DNA of 64,000 bases from Cannabis sativa (lineage: Eukaryota; Streptophyta; Magnoliopsida; Rosales; Cannabaceae). The DNA is taken from the NCBI RefSeq assembly GCF_029168945.1, contig NC_083605.1, forward strand, positions 38,763,280 through 38,827,279. Direction: 5' to 3'. Made by a program: the position numbers and the translations under genes. Positions 45,672-58,138 of the stretch are shown here, one piece after another; within the stretch, counting starts at the first letter, position 1, and each line of letters starts with the position of its first letter. The notes beneath the pieces are model-generated. The model was not told the origin of the DNA. It worked only from the letters and a program-made list of their open reading frames with translations, and did no database searches.

Positions 45672-48600
45672 ATGGTAATGATTTATTTTCATGTAATATG
45701 AATTAAAACGATTATTTGCATGTTTCTGTGTTGATTTGGATGGTTTCATGTTGGTTTATGTGTTGTTTGATGAATGTTGATGTTGTACGAAATTTTTCCA
45801 TGCAATATATTTTTTCAATTTTTGAAAATATTTTATTTGGATTCCTTGTGAAAAATTAAGCAATTTTGTTTTTCACGAAACTCGATTCCGATAAAAATTG
45901 AGAAAGTTATGAATTTTTGAATTTTGGATGCCATGGCTGTCGAGTGGGTGCATCGAGTGCACCAGGCACTCGGACGAGCCAGGCACGCGCGCGCCCATCA
46001 CCCTGCAGCTGACCGAGGTTTCTCGGTCAGGCATCCTGCAGGCACCGAGATTTCTCGGCTGTTCCCCCCCATCCGCGCGCGCATGAAGGCTGCGTGCAGC
46101 GTGTTGCACGCCCAATTTTGGGCAGTTTCCCAAAAATTTCGATTTTTGGGGTTTTTCCCCAAAAATCCAATTTTTTCATGGGATTGTTTCCCAAAATTTC
46201 ATTTTTCCAATTTTAAATATTTCTATTTTGGATTGTTTCCAATTTTTAAATATTTCCTATTATGGTCAGATTTAAAAATTTGTTAAGTTCTTTAATATTT
46301 ATTTATTATTTAATTATAAGATTAGATATTTTGATATTTAAGATATTTTAAATTAAAAGATAACTTTGTCTTTTTATTTAAAATATTATATTAAAATTAT
46401 CTTATATGACAAATTAAATAATTAATAAATTTGAAATTAACATAGATATTTTTATAGATATACTTACCATAATGTTTTTCAAATTCAAAAATTTGTTATT
46501 TTGTTAAATATTTAATTATTTATAAATTATAAGTTTAAAAATGATATTTTTTTTCTATATATATCATTTTTTTTTCTTATTAGAAATTTATAAATCATAT
46601 CTTAAATATTTAAATAACATAGATATTTTTGTAGAAATTTGAATATTGCTTAATTTGAGATATTTTGACATATAATTATGGTAATTATTATGCATTTATT
46701 ATTTTATTCCTAAAATAATAATTATCTAACCAAATCTATTTTAGAATTAGTTTATTTTATTAAATTATAAGATCTGAAAGTGATATTGGAGATTCTTTCC
46801 TTTCAAATCATTGATCTTATTAGATATTTAATTTGATTCAAATAAACCTAGATATTTTAAAATTAGTTTCCTTTATTTGGTTAGTTTAAGAATAATAATT
46901 TAATTATATTAATATCTTGTTTCACATCTGTTACATGGACAATGTTTGTTTATTTATATTGTTTATTAAAAACTTTTTAACAAACCTATTATTTATTTGA
47001 TCTAAATTGCTATGATTAACTTGTTGACAGATCATGATCCAATGATCTGATTTTAATCATAGTCCAATTGACGATAGATCTTATAAATAATTTGTAGCAG
47101 GTAAATTTTGTACTTCTTTCATCTGTGTAAACCTAGTAACATGATATGGCTCATCCAAATCATTTGACCTGTGTGAGCCTATATGTTTGTTTTTGGGCTT
47201 AGATACATATAGGGAGTCCATTTAAGTTTTTACTAAGTAAATGGACTAGGTTGCTAAAATAAATTTTGACATAAGGAAATTTATTTAGGTCCAATTAGAT
47301 TTTGGCTTATTCAATGAATAACAATTGTTTATTTTAAGGTTAAATTCCTCTCTTTTGGGCCTTGTGTGAGAATTGGGGGCCATAGAAGTGGGTACGACAT
47401 ACTGAACCCAGCTCCCCCTCACATGAACTACCCCAATTGTGAAGACCCATTTGCTGTATTTAAATAATTGTATTAGGTTAATTATATTAGTCTAACCTAA
47501 TTAAAATTGAATTAGCAACATAATTAACTTTTAAAATATATGAAATTTATTTTTCATTGTAATATTTTAAAGTTAATTTTAGAAAAAGACTTAGTCAATG
47601 ATATATTCTAGATAGTTATTTCTAGTACTTGTTATTATTTCTAATATTAAATAGGAAAATATCATTGATTGTGAAATTAATTGTCTCATAATTAATTTTG
47701 GTACAATCTAAGTTTAGAATATTTTCCTAGTATTAAACTAGAATTAATAATTAAGTTTCCTCTTTACTTAATTATTTATTTCTTGAATTTAATACATTTA
47801 ATTAAATTGAAAATTTTAATATCTAAGTTGATTTTCATCATGATACTTTAATATTGTTATTTTCATGTTATTTAAGTAAAGTTGAAAATTATTTTAAGTT
47901 TGGAAGCTTATTTCAGAATAACTTAAGTTTGAATAATTTTCAGAATATATTTTATTTTATTTTATTAATCATTTCAAAAAATTTCGAAATTACATTTCTT
48001 TAATGTAGAAATTTCAAATTTTATTTGAAAAATGGATTAAAGTTGAAAATTATTTATTTAATTTTGGACCAACTTAAATCAGTGAATTTTTCATTTAATG
48101 ATTAATTAAAATAAATGAACTAAAATATATTATAATTAGAAATTGGATTAATTAGTCTATGAAAGTCTAGATAGATATTATCTGTTTTGCTTGAAGTATT
48201 TTTCTAGTGTATTTAATTAAATAGAAAATTAATATTTAAGTTGATTTTTAATCATGATACTTAAATATTTGAAAATTTTCTTAGATATTTAATTAAATAG
48301 AAAAATTATATTTTTTGTTGAAAATTAATTTTTATTAATTTTGGGCCAACATAAAATTAGAGTAATTTTCCAAGATTTATTTTATTTTATTTTAAAGCAC
48401 TTTCGAAAGTAGTATTCTTATACAGTTCATTTTTCGAAATGCAACATATATTTATAGAAAATTAAATTTGAGTTGTAAATTAATTTAAATTAATTTTGAA
48501 ACAACTTAAATTGAATAATTTTCTAAATATTTATGGAAATTATTACTATGATGGAAATAATTCACGTTATTTTAATATCCATCTAAGTATAATTTATAAA

Positions 48601-48744
48601 TATTAAATTAAAATTTATATTTAGAATTTTTCATTCTAAATTGGAAATTTTAATTAAATAAATATATATTTAAAATAAATTGATTAAAATAAATATTAGA
48701 AGAAAATACAACCCTTCATTAAATAATGAGCTTTATTATAAGGA
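45672..48744 (+). other. Leader of copia C, GC-rich patch then AT-rich DNA
   Basis: 45925-46110 is a sharply GC-rich block with CGCGCGCGC tracts (45986-45994 and 46074-46082) and nested complements such as CCGAGGTTTCTCGG and GGCACCGAGATTTCTCGG. The remainder to 48744 is A/T-rich and non-coding. Open frames on both strands at 45873-46286 reflect base composition. Confidence 0.7.
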
Positions 48745-49135
48745 TATTCGATCTCCATTGTTGGTTTTACATAGCTATTGTTTTAGTGAGTAATCCTCCC
48801 TAATGGAGGAACGTTCATTAGCAAGTTAGCACCGTTTAATCTCGAAAGATAAGTAATCTTGTAAGTTTTTTTTATATAGTTTATGATCACCCTAATGGTG
48901 GCGACTATATAAGACTTGCAAGAATATGAAACAATGGTGGAAGCTCATAAGATAGAATAGCCTTGACTCTCGCCTAAACGAGACAACGCCGATTCACATC
49001 TTGATCGAATAAAAGGTTGCTAGAATGTTTGACATTTTAGATGAGCTGACAACTCTATTCAATGGATGATAGCTTTGACTCTCGCCTAAACGGGACACTG
49101 ATATCAGTTTGTTGAAAACCTTGGAAATTATTTAG
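48745..49135 (+). other. Structured leader module 1, copy C
   Basis: TAGTGA / TCATTA and TCCTCC-CTAAT-GGAGGA (48784-48820) form the first hairpin. The second fold is CTTGTAAGT (48858-48866) with ACTTGCAAG (48914-48922), then ATATAGT (48874-48880) with ACTATAT (48904-48910), and CACC-CTAAT-GGTG (48888-48900) at the tip. The third hairpin is at 49020-49040. TGACTCTCGCCTAAAC repeats start at 48964 and 49076. Confidence 0.65.
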
Positions 49136-49254
49136 GATTCTATGTTTTAGTATTTTCACTTGTCATTCCTACTTGCTATGTGCTTCATAATTTCTGAATT
49201 GTGTATGAATTTGTATTGAACCATGTTATTTTCTGTTATTAAATTGTAGTTTAA

Positions 49255-49520
49255 TTTCGAATCTTCATTGTTGGTCTAACTTGATTTGTTTTTCTAATGA
49301 GATAAATCCCTAATGGATTTTCACCATTAGACTAACATAATAGTGTTAGATCTCGAAAGATAAATATTGTAAATGCAACATCTAGTTGTTCATCAATTGA
49401 TGACACCCTAGACTAGTGTTTTACAATATGAAATAAGACGATTGGATAAATAAGATTACTTTGACTCTCGCTAATCGGAGCATTGTTGGATTCTTATTTA
49501 AAACGAAATTATCCTAATTC
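49255..49520 (+). other. Structured leader module 2, copy C
   Basis: TCTAATG / CATTAGA outer arms and AAATCC-CTAAT-GGATTT inner stem lie at 49293-49331. ATATTGTAAA pairs with TTTACAATAT around CATCAATTGATG. A TTTGACTCTCGC motif follows at about 49460. Confidence 0.62.
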
Positions 49521-50039
49521 CTCTTAGCTTATTCATTTTGAATTAGCTTAATGACATATCATTGGATGAATGGTCTATAAATCATATAAAGTCTTATTTT
49601 CTCTTAAGAAATTAGATAACGCATATGATTATATTCCCGGAATTCTATCCCAAAATGATATAAATCCTCAATCTTAGATATCTCCTACTTGTATAGGCAA
49701 ATCATAGAGTTAGATTAGTAGTGGTGGTCCAAGAAAGAGTTACTAATTATACAGTTACACTTTCACAAGTGTTTCATAACCATTTTCTTTCAATGGATTT
49801 AAACTGTATGAGTTTAGTATTCTGTGACCAGAATCCACTTGCACTATTCTAAGAACTCTTTGATGTAACCTAAGTCATCAAAAGATACAACCACATATTT
49901 TATAAATCTATGGCATTTGTATCTTGTTCATAGTGGTTTTGACAAGATCATTCTCTGTAAAGAGTTAATATGCCTATATCCACTGAAAGTAAGTTCATCT
50001 CATTCGCAGATGGATGTACATTCAAGGGTGGATATGAGT

Positions 50040-51780
50040 TTTCGTTGTATTCTTAAAACGATCACTCTAGATTTTACCTTACGCAAAAGAAATTTGAAAT
50101 GTTTGAAAAATTTCATGAATTTCTAGCAATGGTAAGTGGTTAAAGATCTTGCGAACTGATAGGGGTGGAGAAAAAGTTAGTAGATATGCAGTTCAAAGAT
50201 CATTAATTTGATTTTGAATTATATCCAAACTTACCTCCCCAGAAATTCAAGTTGCATATTGATGATTAGTTACTAGTCGTTGCCTAAATCCTTATATGGT
50301 AATTTTAGAATGATGTAATGGTTGTATACTTAATGTAAATCATTACTAGATTCATGGATGACCTAACTGAAATCTTAAGAAAAGCTAGAACCGCTAACCC
50401 TGGTTTGCATGTTTGTTAGCTATTCTAAGTGATTAGGGGTGGAGCATCCCATAGTCATTAGATAAGAAAGTGTTTGTTTAAACAAATACTACTTTTCTAA
50501 GAAAATGACTAAGTCTGAAAATAAAGTAGCAGATAAAGGAGATATTTTTTTCTTGATCCCAAAAGTGTTCTATCATCTTATTTTACAAGATGATCCCACT
50601 GCCTCTGTTGTCTTAACACAACTGAAGAGGTCTATACCGTTTAGTTTTCTTTGACATAGTTCACGGTACCTTGTTGTAGTGGGAGAGTTTCTAGGAACTC
50701 ACTCTTCTTATGACTTGGAAGACACTAGTGATTAAAATCCATTGTGAGTTTAAAAAAGTAATGGATTGTCAAGATAAGAAACTAAGAAGAAAGCCAAGAG
50801 AACTATGGTTTGATCCATTCACATGGAGTAACCTAAAGTTTTCTATTACAAGGACATGAAAGGAAATTTTCGTTCATAAGTCTATTCAATGGACTTAACA
50901 AAAATTCCTATTCCTAGTATTATAGGTATGAGTTTATCTAAACCTATGGCTTGTGGTATACCTGGTAATTACTTACTCTAATGCAAGCATGAGATGCTGA
51001 TGCATTTTCTTTCCAATGGAAATCTATAGAAGCTTCACAACTTCTTAGACATAGATTTTATTTATCTAAGGAAAAGTCTCAACTATTCCAGAGAAGATAA
51101 AGCCATGAAAGAATTTCTTAAATCAACAGTGAAAGGTCTCAGATATGCTTTAGTATGCCTTAGACCAGACACCTGCTGTTGAGTGGGAGTAATGAGTAGG
51201 TATCAAATTAATCCAGGAGAGGAACATTGGAAAACAATCAAGTAAATCTTAAGATTAAGAAGAGTAACTATATGTTAGTCAATAAGGGTGTTTGTTTAAA
51301 ACTCTTAGACTACACCACATCAGATTTCAAGACTTGCCTTTGTGCTAGAAAGTCTGCTGATGAGATGGTGATTACTTTGGGGGTGGAGTAGCGATTTGTG
51401 AGAAGTGTAAAAACCTATCTGAAATCTCTTGGTCTACCAGAGAGAGACTGAATGTTAAAAGTTGCAGGAAAGATACTTATTCAGTCTAAGGAAAGTTCTA
51501 TACATTTGTGGCAGTGTTCCAACTTGCCTTAACTACTAGGGTTAATTCCTGAATAACGAAAGAGTAGTTGCCCAAAAGTATAGAATCCAGTATCCCAAAA
51601 GAGTAGACATATAGAGAGGAATTTCACATTATCAACGATTTTATGATTAAGGAAGAGTAATGGTGGAGAAGAGGTTGTGTTTAATTCACCCTGTCAGATC
51701 CCATTACGAGGAGTTTACTACTATTACACTTGATTGGTATATCAAGGTGTTAATGATTATTTGAAATGCACTTTTTGTTT
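50040..51780 (+). pseudogene. Fossil copia pol, copy C
   Basis: This matches copy B pol with heavy decay. The DRGG region lies near 50140-50170, the linker at about 50670-50700, the end of RT at 51110-51230, RNase H at 51310-51410 and the C-terminus at 51580-51640. It shares lesions with A and F. Nothing in 49521-50040 is recognisable beyond family similarity. Confidence 0.75.
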
Positions 51781-51802
51781 TATATTAGTGCAAGTGGGAG
51801 TT

Positions 51803-53662
51803 TGTTGGGTTTTATGTCCTAAATAAAACTCATTTCATATAATCAGATTTACTTATTAATAAAGATCAGAAATAACATTTTATGTTGCATGGTTCACATG
51901 ATTTATTTCATGATTATATGTATATAATGTATGAATTCTTTTTAAGTCCAGAACATATAAGTTGGTTAAAGATTATAGTGTTGTCAGCACAGTGGAATAT
52001 AATCTTTATTATATGTTCAAAAGTTTATTCCCTGATTTGTCAGAACACTGGATTTAGACTGACATGGTATAATTAGCGATAGGTATTCTTACAGCTTGAA
52101 AAAGTGTTATGTCCTTTCCAGGACATTGGCAAAGTTTACCAGTATCGGATGTATGGAGTATACATCGGAAGGGACCGATATTGAACTTTGATTAGATATG
52201 TTAAAATTTACCGTAATATCTATTCAATTCAATATCACCTGTTGATCCTAGATCACATGATCGAAATCCTGATATGGTTAGGCTCAATCTCAAGAGTGTT
52301 ATTCGTGTTATTTGATTTGTTAGTTAAGCCTAATTTATGGTCAGGGCAATACATACATTTTGGGAACACGGTAGTGCAATTGAGTGGGAGCGCTAACATA
52401 AATATGGAATCTATAGCTTCTATTTGGCAAATAGAAGTAAAGGATGATTTCCTTCGAGCTTAACCAAACGAAGATAAATGGTTGAGATCTCATTTCACTT
52501 AGGTGAAATATCATTTATACAGGGTTAAGTGTTTTAAGGATAAAATACATTGTAGGGTGTGACGGTAATTTAATCCCTGTATTGTGTAAATCATCTATAT
52601 AGAGGATCATTGATCACATTAGGGTTATAACAATGGATAACTAATGACGTGTCTATATCGTGGAACATATAGAGCGTTTCTATATGACTGATAGTGCAAT
52701 TCCAAGTTCTAAGTGTGGATTCAATGAGGAATTAATAAGTTAGGGAATTTACTTGGTAAATTCGGTTCGACTTATTGGAAGCTCAGTTATATAGACCCAT
52801 GGTCCCCATACTAGTTGAGGCCATACTGCTTGTAAGACTCAGTTAATTTATTTTAATTAATCAATTATAATTCTAAAAGTTAGACTATGTCTACTTTATG
52901 AATTTTCACTAAGCAAGGGTAAAACAGTAAATAGAGAGTTTAAAGGGTATATTTATTATTTAGGAAACTTTGATTAGTTTTTATTAATAAATAAAATAAA
53001 TCACAATATATTATTTAATAATTAATTATAGTTATTAAATAATTAGATTTGACATTTATGAAGGTTCAAGAGAGAATTGGCGATTTTGAGAAAATGGGAA
53101 ACTAGAAATGATGAAATAGGAAAGTTGGAAAAGTGGAAGGTTTTGTGTTTCCTCAACACATGGCCGGCCACCTTTACCCCTATTTCTCATTTTATTTTTC
53201 ATTTTTTAAATGCCAAATAATTCAACTTTAACCCTATGTGGTATTCTATAAATAGAAGGTAAAGGCTTCAGTTTTGAGATACACTTTACAGTTTATTCTC
53301 TCAAACACTATGAAACCGCCACTCTTTCTCTTTCTTTCTTCTCTGTTTTTCGAATTCTCTTGAGTGATGAGTAGTGCCCACACACATCAAGTGGTATCTC
53401 AATCATAGTATGGAAGACTATGGAAATTCTACACCAAAGGAGGAGAAAAGAAGATCCAGGTTCAAATCTTGGTGATGCTCTGCTAGAGAAAGAAATCAAG
53501 GGCTGGAGATCTGAACGGAAGGAGTCATATTATTCCGCTGCACCCACTGTAAGGTTTTCTAACTTTATATGTGTTTATTTTCATTGTTTTAGAATTCATA
53601 TTAGGTTGTTAATCCAACATACTTGTTAGTAAATCTAGATCCTGGTAAAATAATTTCCAACA
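51803..53662 (+). repeat. 3' LTR of copia C
   Basis: The 1860-bp LTR is preceded by the tract GTGCAAGTGGGAGTT. GGCCGGCC is at 53162-53169 and TATAAATA at 53247-53254. I count roughly 33 differences from the 5' LTR. Confidence 0.92.
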
Positions 53663-53667
53663 GTAGT

Positions 53668-54330
53668 ATGGCGTGTAGACATAGTTAGATAAAAGAAAAC
53701 TCAATAGCACACCACTGTGGCCAATACATCCGTCCAACAAGATTAGAATTCCCAAAATCGTTGTAGTTCTAATTAAGGTGGAAAACGGTCACACAGTGGC
53801 AACAGACAGGGTAGTGAGAAGAAATACAAGTTCAATGACAACTCCAAACAACATCCTCGGGAGAATACCTCAAAGTTCACTGCATTCACTATCCTAATAG
53901 AAGACATCGATACAATATATGCAACTACCCAGTCTATGGAGCCATATAAGAAACCCTGTCCCATGAAAAGGATATGCATAAATGGGATACCGCCATGTTT
54001 TGTCATTTTCAGGTAGACTACCACCATAAAACAAAAAAATGCAACAACTTAAAGCGGGAAATTGAATTTCTCATAAAAAAAACAACCTGCACTTGCCAAA
54101 TATGTGAAAGCTAACAAAGCACAAAGGGCTGCAAAAACATATGCTAACCAGAACCAATTGATGCCTCCACCAGTGGATGGACATCTTCAAGTTATCATTG
54201 TGGTCCCCCACCTTGTTAGAGACTCAAGAAAACATAGAGAAAGTATCTCTAAGCCTTACAATATGAACTAAAGGATGCAGTCTTGGCTATAGAAGAAAGA
54301 AAGCCTAAACTACCACGTGTTTGAGAACCA
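53668..54330 (+). pseudogene. Tat gag C-terminal part
   Basis: With stops, the frame reads KFTAFTILIEDIDTIYATTQ, EPYKKPCPMKR and LAKYVKANKAQRAA, the C-terminal gag region of Tat-type elements just before protease. It continues the gag interrupted by copia C. The 84-codon minus-strand open stretch at 53773-54027 is not a gene. Confidence 0.7.
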
Positions 54331-54333
54331 ATT

Positions 54334-54693
54334 GTAACATTCAGTGAAGTGAACTCTAGCCACTTCATTTTTTTGCACAATGTCCCTTTGGTCGTTGAAG
54401 TGAAAATCGCAAACAAAATGGTGGCTCGGACAATGGTAGATAATAGAGCTTCTAAAAATTTTTTATTCAAGAAAACATATGGGAAAATGGGACTCCAGCT
54501 TAAAGGTTTGGTTTCATGCACTCAGCTGGTCTACGGATTCTCCGGCCAAAGTGTAGCACCACTTGGACAGATTCACTTACCATTCACAGTAGGACATGCT
54601 CTGACGATTACAACAACAATGGCACTGTTCTTAGTGATTGACATCCCTTCACCTTTTAATGTCATGTTGGGCCAACAAGCCCTATATGACTAA
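54334..54693 (+). pseudogene. Tat aspartic protease-like domain, active site lost
   Basis: Retropepsin-like fold text is visible: MVARTMVDNRASKNFLFKKT, GLVSCTQLVYGFSGQ, PLGQIHLPFTVG and PFNVMLGQQALYD. The catalytic D-T-G is replaced by D-N-R, so it is inactive. It sits between gag and RT in the Tat element, as in intact relatives. Confidence 0.8.
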
Positions 54694-55039
54694 GAGCTGT
54701 CACATCAGTCTTTCACATGTGCGTTAAGTTTCCAACATGGAGTGGAGTATGCTATCTAAAAGGAATGCATCAAACTGCATGGGAATGCTACAACCTTGCT
54801 TTATCTAACACCAAGAAAGAAGATACTTCTAGCTAGAGTTTAGAGAAGGGAAAAGGCATTGACCAATAGGAATTCGTCCAAGGCGGGAACGAAGACATGG
54901 ATCTCTGACGTGGGGAAACAAACACAAACGTTGGGCCAGTAGAAGAGCTAGAAGAAGTGGAGATTGATCTAGCCATGCTGACTAGGAAACTCAAAATTGG
55001 TAAAGTTTTGTTTCTTGAAATAAAATTAGCCTTAATAAA

Positions 55040-55602
55040 ATTTCTAAGAGCAAACCTAGACATTTTTTCTTGGTCGCATGAGGACATGGTTGGAATTGAT
55101 CCCACCGTCATATCTCATGTCCTTTATATTGATCTAGACTTTTGTCCTGTTAGTAGAAAAGGAGATTCCTAGATAAAGAATGTGCACATGCACTAAAAGA
55201 AGAGGTAGAAAGGCTCCGGATAAATAGATTTATTACTGAAACTTTCTACCCAGCTTGAGTGGACAACCCAGTAATGGTGCCCAAGCCAAACAAGAAATGT
55301 CTAGTATGTATTGACTTCACTGACCTCAATAAGGCATGTCCAAAAGGCTATATTCAACTCCCAAGAATCGATCAACTCGCGGATGCAATAACCAGACATG
55401 AAATCTTAAGCTTTATGGATGCTTATTCCAGGTACAACAGGATACGAATGCATCTACCTGACAAAGAACACGCAAGCTTCAAAACAGACATCAATCTATA
55501 CTGATATAAAGTCATACTGTTTGGTCTCAAGAATGTTGGAGCTACCTCACAAAGGTTAGTCAACAAGATGTTCAAAGGCCAGATTGGACAAAACATGGAA
55601 GT
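55040..55602 (+). pseudogene. Tat reverse transcriptase, truncated at the catalytic motif
   Basis: FLRANLDIFSWSHEDMVGI and ISHVLYIDL mark the region before RT. RT proper shows VMVPKPNKKCLVCIDFTDLN, KACPKGYIQLPRIDQL, SFMDAYSRYNRIRMH and FGLKNVGATSQRLVNKMFKG. The text breaks at NMEV, exactly where YVDD should follow, because a minus-strand LTR begins at 55603. Stops lie near 55169, 55256 and 55503. 54694-55039 is a degraded protease-RT spacer. Confidence 0.85.
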
Positions 55603-56224
55603 TGTTGACCTTGCTTCTAGCCAACGATAGTGAGTCAAAAATAAAGCGATTAGATAAGTTTAATAAAAGAAAGCAAAAACAGTAAAATAAAGTGAACACC
55701 AAGTTTTAAAGAGGCTCGACCCCGTAAGTATGGAAATAGCCTACTCCCCTTGTATTTTTATTGACATGAGAGAAGGAAACAAAGTGATCTTCCTCTCGAA
55801 GGCTCTCACAATTGATCTTTGAGTAACTTTCTCTGTTATATCACTCTTTTCTCTCTATAATATATTTCTGAAGCAATTCTCTTTATCCCCTTCATAGGGA
55901 GGTTAGACCATTATTTATAGGGACTTAATACATAATTGATGGTTTCCCTTTTGCTTATAATGTTTTAAATAGGAAACTACATTAATTCTATAGTTATAAC
56001 ATGAGAAATAGGACACTAGGTTGTGTTACCGTTATTCTCTGACACAAACCCGTAATTATAGGGATTGTCATCGCATTTGGGCGCAATGAGATTAATTTTT
56101 GGAATCTTTATCTCTCATGCTTCGCTTGGCATATACATGTCTAGACCTTGGTCGGACATATTCTCAATCATTCTGCTCGAATGTTTGAATGTTACAGATG
56201 TTGAGTAGTCATATATGAACTGCT
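55603..56224 (-). repeat. Tat-like LTR, minus strand, truncated by copia D
   Basis: Its left edge TGTTGACC is the LTR 3' end in reverse. The next 160 bp match the reverse complement of the 3' part of the LTR at 18496-19210. GAAGT (55598-55602) would be the TSD. The rest of the LTR would lie beyond copia D and the Tekay LTR, outside the window. Confidence 0.65.
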
Positions 56225-58123
56225 TGTTGGGTTTTATGCCCTAAATAAAACTCTTTACAATCTGATTACTTATCAATATAAGAAATTTGAAGTGATTGAT
56301 GTTTGCATGAATTCTACATGCTAATGGTTTAATATGTTTATTACATTCATACACACAGAATCAGTTAAATCAAGATCATATGTTTATTCACAATTACAGT
56401 ATCGTCAACAGAGTGGAATGTGATTGTGTTCATATGTATCAAAAGACTTGGTCCCTGTTTCATCAGTGTTATTGGGTTTACACTAATGTGATAATCAGCG
56501 ATGATGTATACTTACAATTGGAGTAAGTGGTATGTTCTTTCCAGGACATTAGTAAAGTATACTAGTTTTGAATGTATGGAGTATACATTGGACTGGACCG
56601 ATATTGCAACTAAGTTAAGATATTACAAACTTACTGTTATACATATCTTTCCAAGTCACTATCAGTAGTTGATCTTCAGATTAAAAGAATCTAAATCCTA
56701 ATATGCTTAGGCTCAACTCAGGAGTGCTATTCATGTTCTTTGATTTATTAGTTAAGCCTACTTTTGGATCAGGGTGATACGTATATTTTGGGAACATGAT
56801 AGTATGATTGAGTGGGAGTGCTGAACATAAATATGGAATCTATAGCTTCTACTGGTGTATAGAAGTCAAGTGATGAGTCCCTTCGAGCTTAGCAAATAGA
56901 AGTAAATGGATGAGCTCTTGTTTAACTGACTAATTATTAGATCACTAAACACCATTTACAGGTAGCTAAGTGTTTTAAGGGGCAAAATACATTGAGGGGT
57001 GAGAACGGTAAAGAAATCCCATCTCGATGTAGATCATCTATATAGAGGATCTTTAAATCACAATAAGATTATAACAATGGTTAAATGAGATAGCATATTG
57101 ATATCGTGGAACATACAATATGCTCTATATAAGTCTGAGAGTGCAATTCTAAGTTCTAAGAGTGGATTCAACGAAGAATTAATAAGTAGGAATTTACTTG
57201 GTAAATTTGGTTCACTTATTGGAAGCTCAGCATATAGATCCATGGTCCCCATTCTAGTTGAGAACATTCTGCTTGTAAGACTCATTAATTGATTCGTGAT
57301 TGATCAATTATAATTCTAAAGTTAGACTATGTCTAATTTTATGAATTTTCACTAAGCAGGGGTGAAATTGTAAAGAAAAGAGATTCTAGGTTTATTTATT
57401 TATTAATGGACTTTATATGTCTAATTAATAATTAAATTAAATGAGAATATTATTTAATAATCTATTTTAGTTATTAAATAATTAGTTTTGGCATTTAAAA
57501 AGTTAGAATTGGAAAATTGGCGTTTTTGAGAAAATAGAGATAAAATTTGATAAAACTGCAAAATCAAGTGAGGCCCATTATAACACCTTGGCCGGCCACT
57601 AATTGTGGGATTTCAAATTAATATTTTCATTATTTTAATGCCAAATAATTCCTAACCTAAACCTACTAATTGCCTATAAATAGAAAGTGATGGCTCAGTC
57701 ACATATATGCTTTCATTAGTAATCTGACAGAAATTTCTCTCTCCAGAAAAATTGAGCCTTCCCCACTTTCTATACCTGACCGAAACCCTCTCTCTTCTTT
57801 TCTCCTTGTTCAATTTCGACCCTAGTGAAAGGGTAAGTGCCCACACACAACACGCAGTAACTCAATCATAGATTCGAAGACTGTGAAGGATCAAACTTGA
57901 AGAAGAAGGACATTCGGGCTCAGATCTTGATTATACTCTGCTACAGAAAGGATACAAGGCTTAGAGATCTGAGTGGAAGGAGACATTAATTCCGCTGCAT
58001 CAATGTAAGGTTTTCTTAACTTTATATGTGTTTAATTTATCGTTTTAGAAAGTTCATAGTTAGGGTGTGTAAACAACATACTTGTGAGTAGATCTAAGAT
58101 CCTGGTAAAATAAAATTCCAACA
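56225..58123 (+). repeat. 5' LTR of copia D
   Basis: The 1899-bp LTR runs TGTTGGG to TTCCAACA. GGCCGGCC is at 57590-57597 and TATAAATA at 57675-57682. Confidence 0.9.
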
Positions 58124-58125
58124 AC

Positions 58126-58138
58126 TGGTATCAGAGCC
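58126..58138 (+). promoter_or_regulatory. Primer-binding site of copia D (tRNA-iMet)
   Basis: TGGTATCAGAGCC is a perfect plant initiator tRNA-Met site two bases after the LTR. It is the only perfect one in this family here. Confidence 0.9.

Larger units (their letters stand above)
43798..53662 (+). mobile_element. Non-coding copia-family element C, complete
   Basis: This 9,865-bp element has LTRs 43798-45656 and 51803-53662 that are about 98% alike by eye. It has a primer-binding site, an AT-rich leader, two structured modules, a fossil pol and a polypurine tract. It has no usable gag or pol. With a perfect TSD and similar LTRs it is a recent trans-mobilised insertion, like copy F. Confidence 0.93.
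43793..53667. repeat. Target-site duplication of copia C (GTAGT)
   Basis: GTAGT is at 43793-43797 and 53663-53667, adjacent to TGTTGG and CCAACA ends. Confidence 0.88.

Noticed and set aside
45873..46286. Open frames of 86 and 120 codons on opposite strands
   Set aside because: They fall in the GC-rich leader patch of copia C and reflect base composition.
53308..53629. Small open frames in the 3' LTR of copia C considered as genes
   Set aside because: They are in LTR sequence that is closed or different in other copies.
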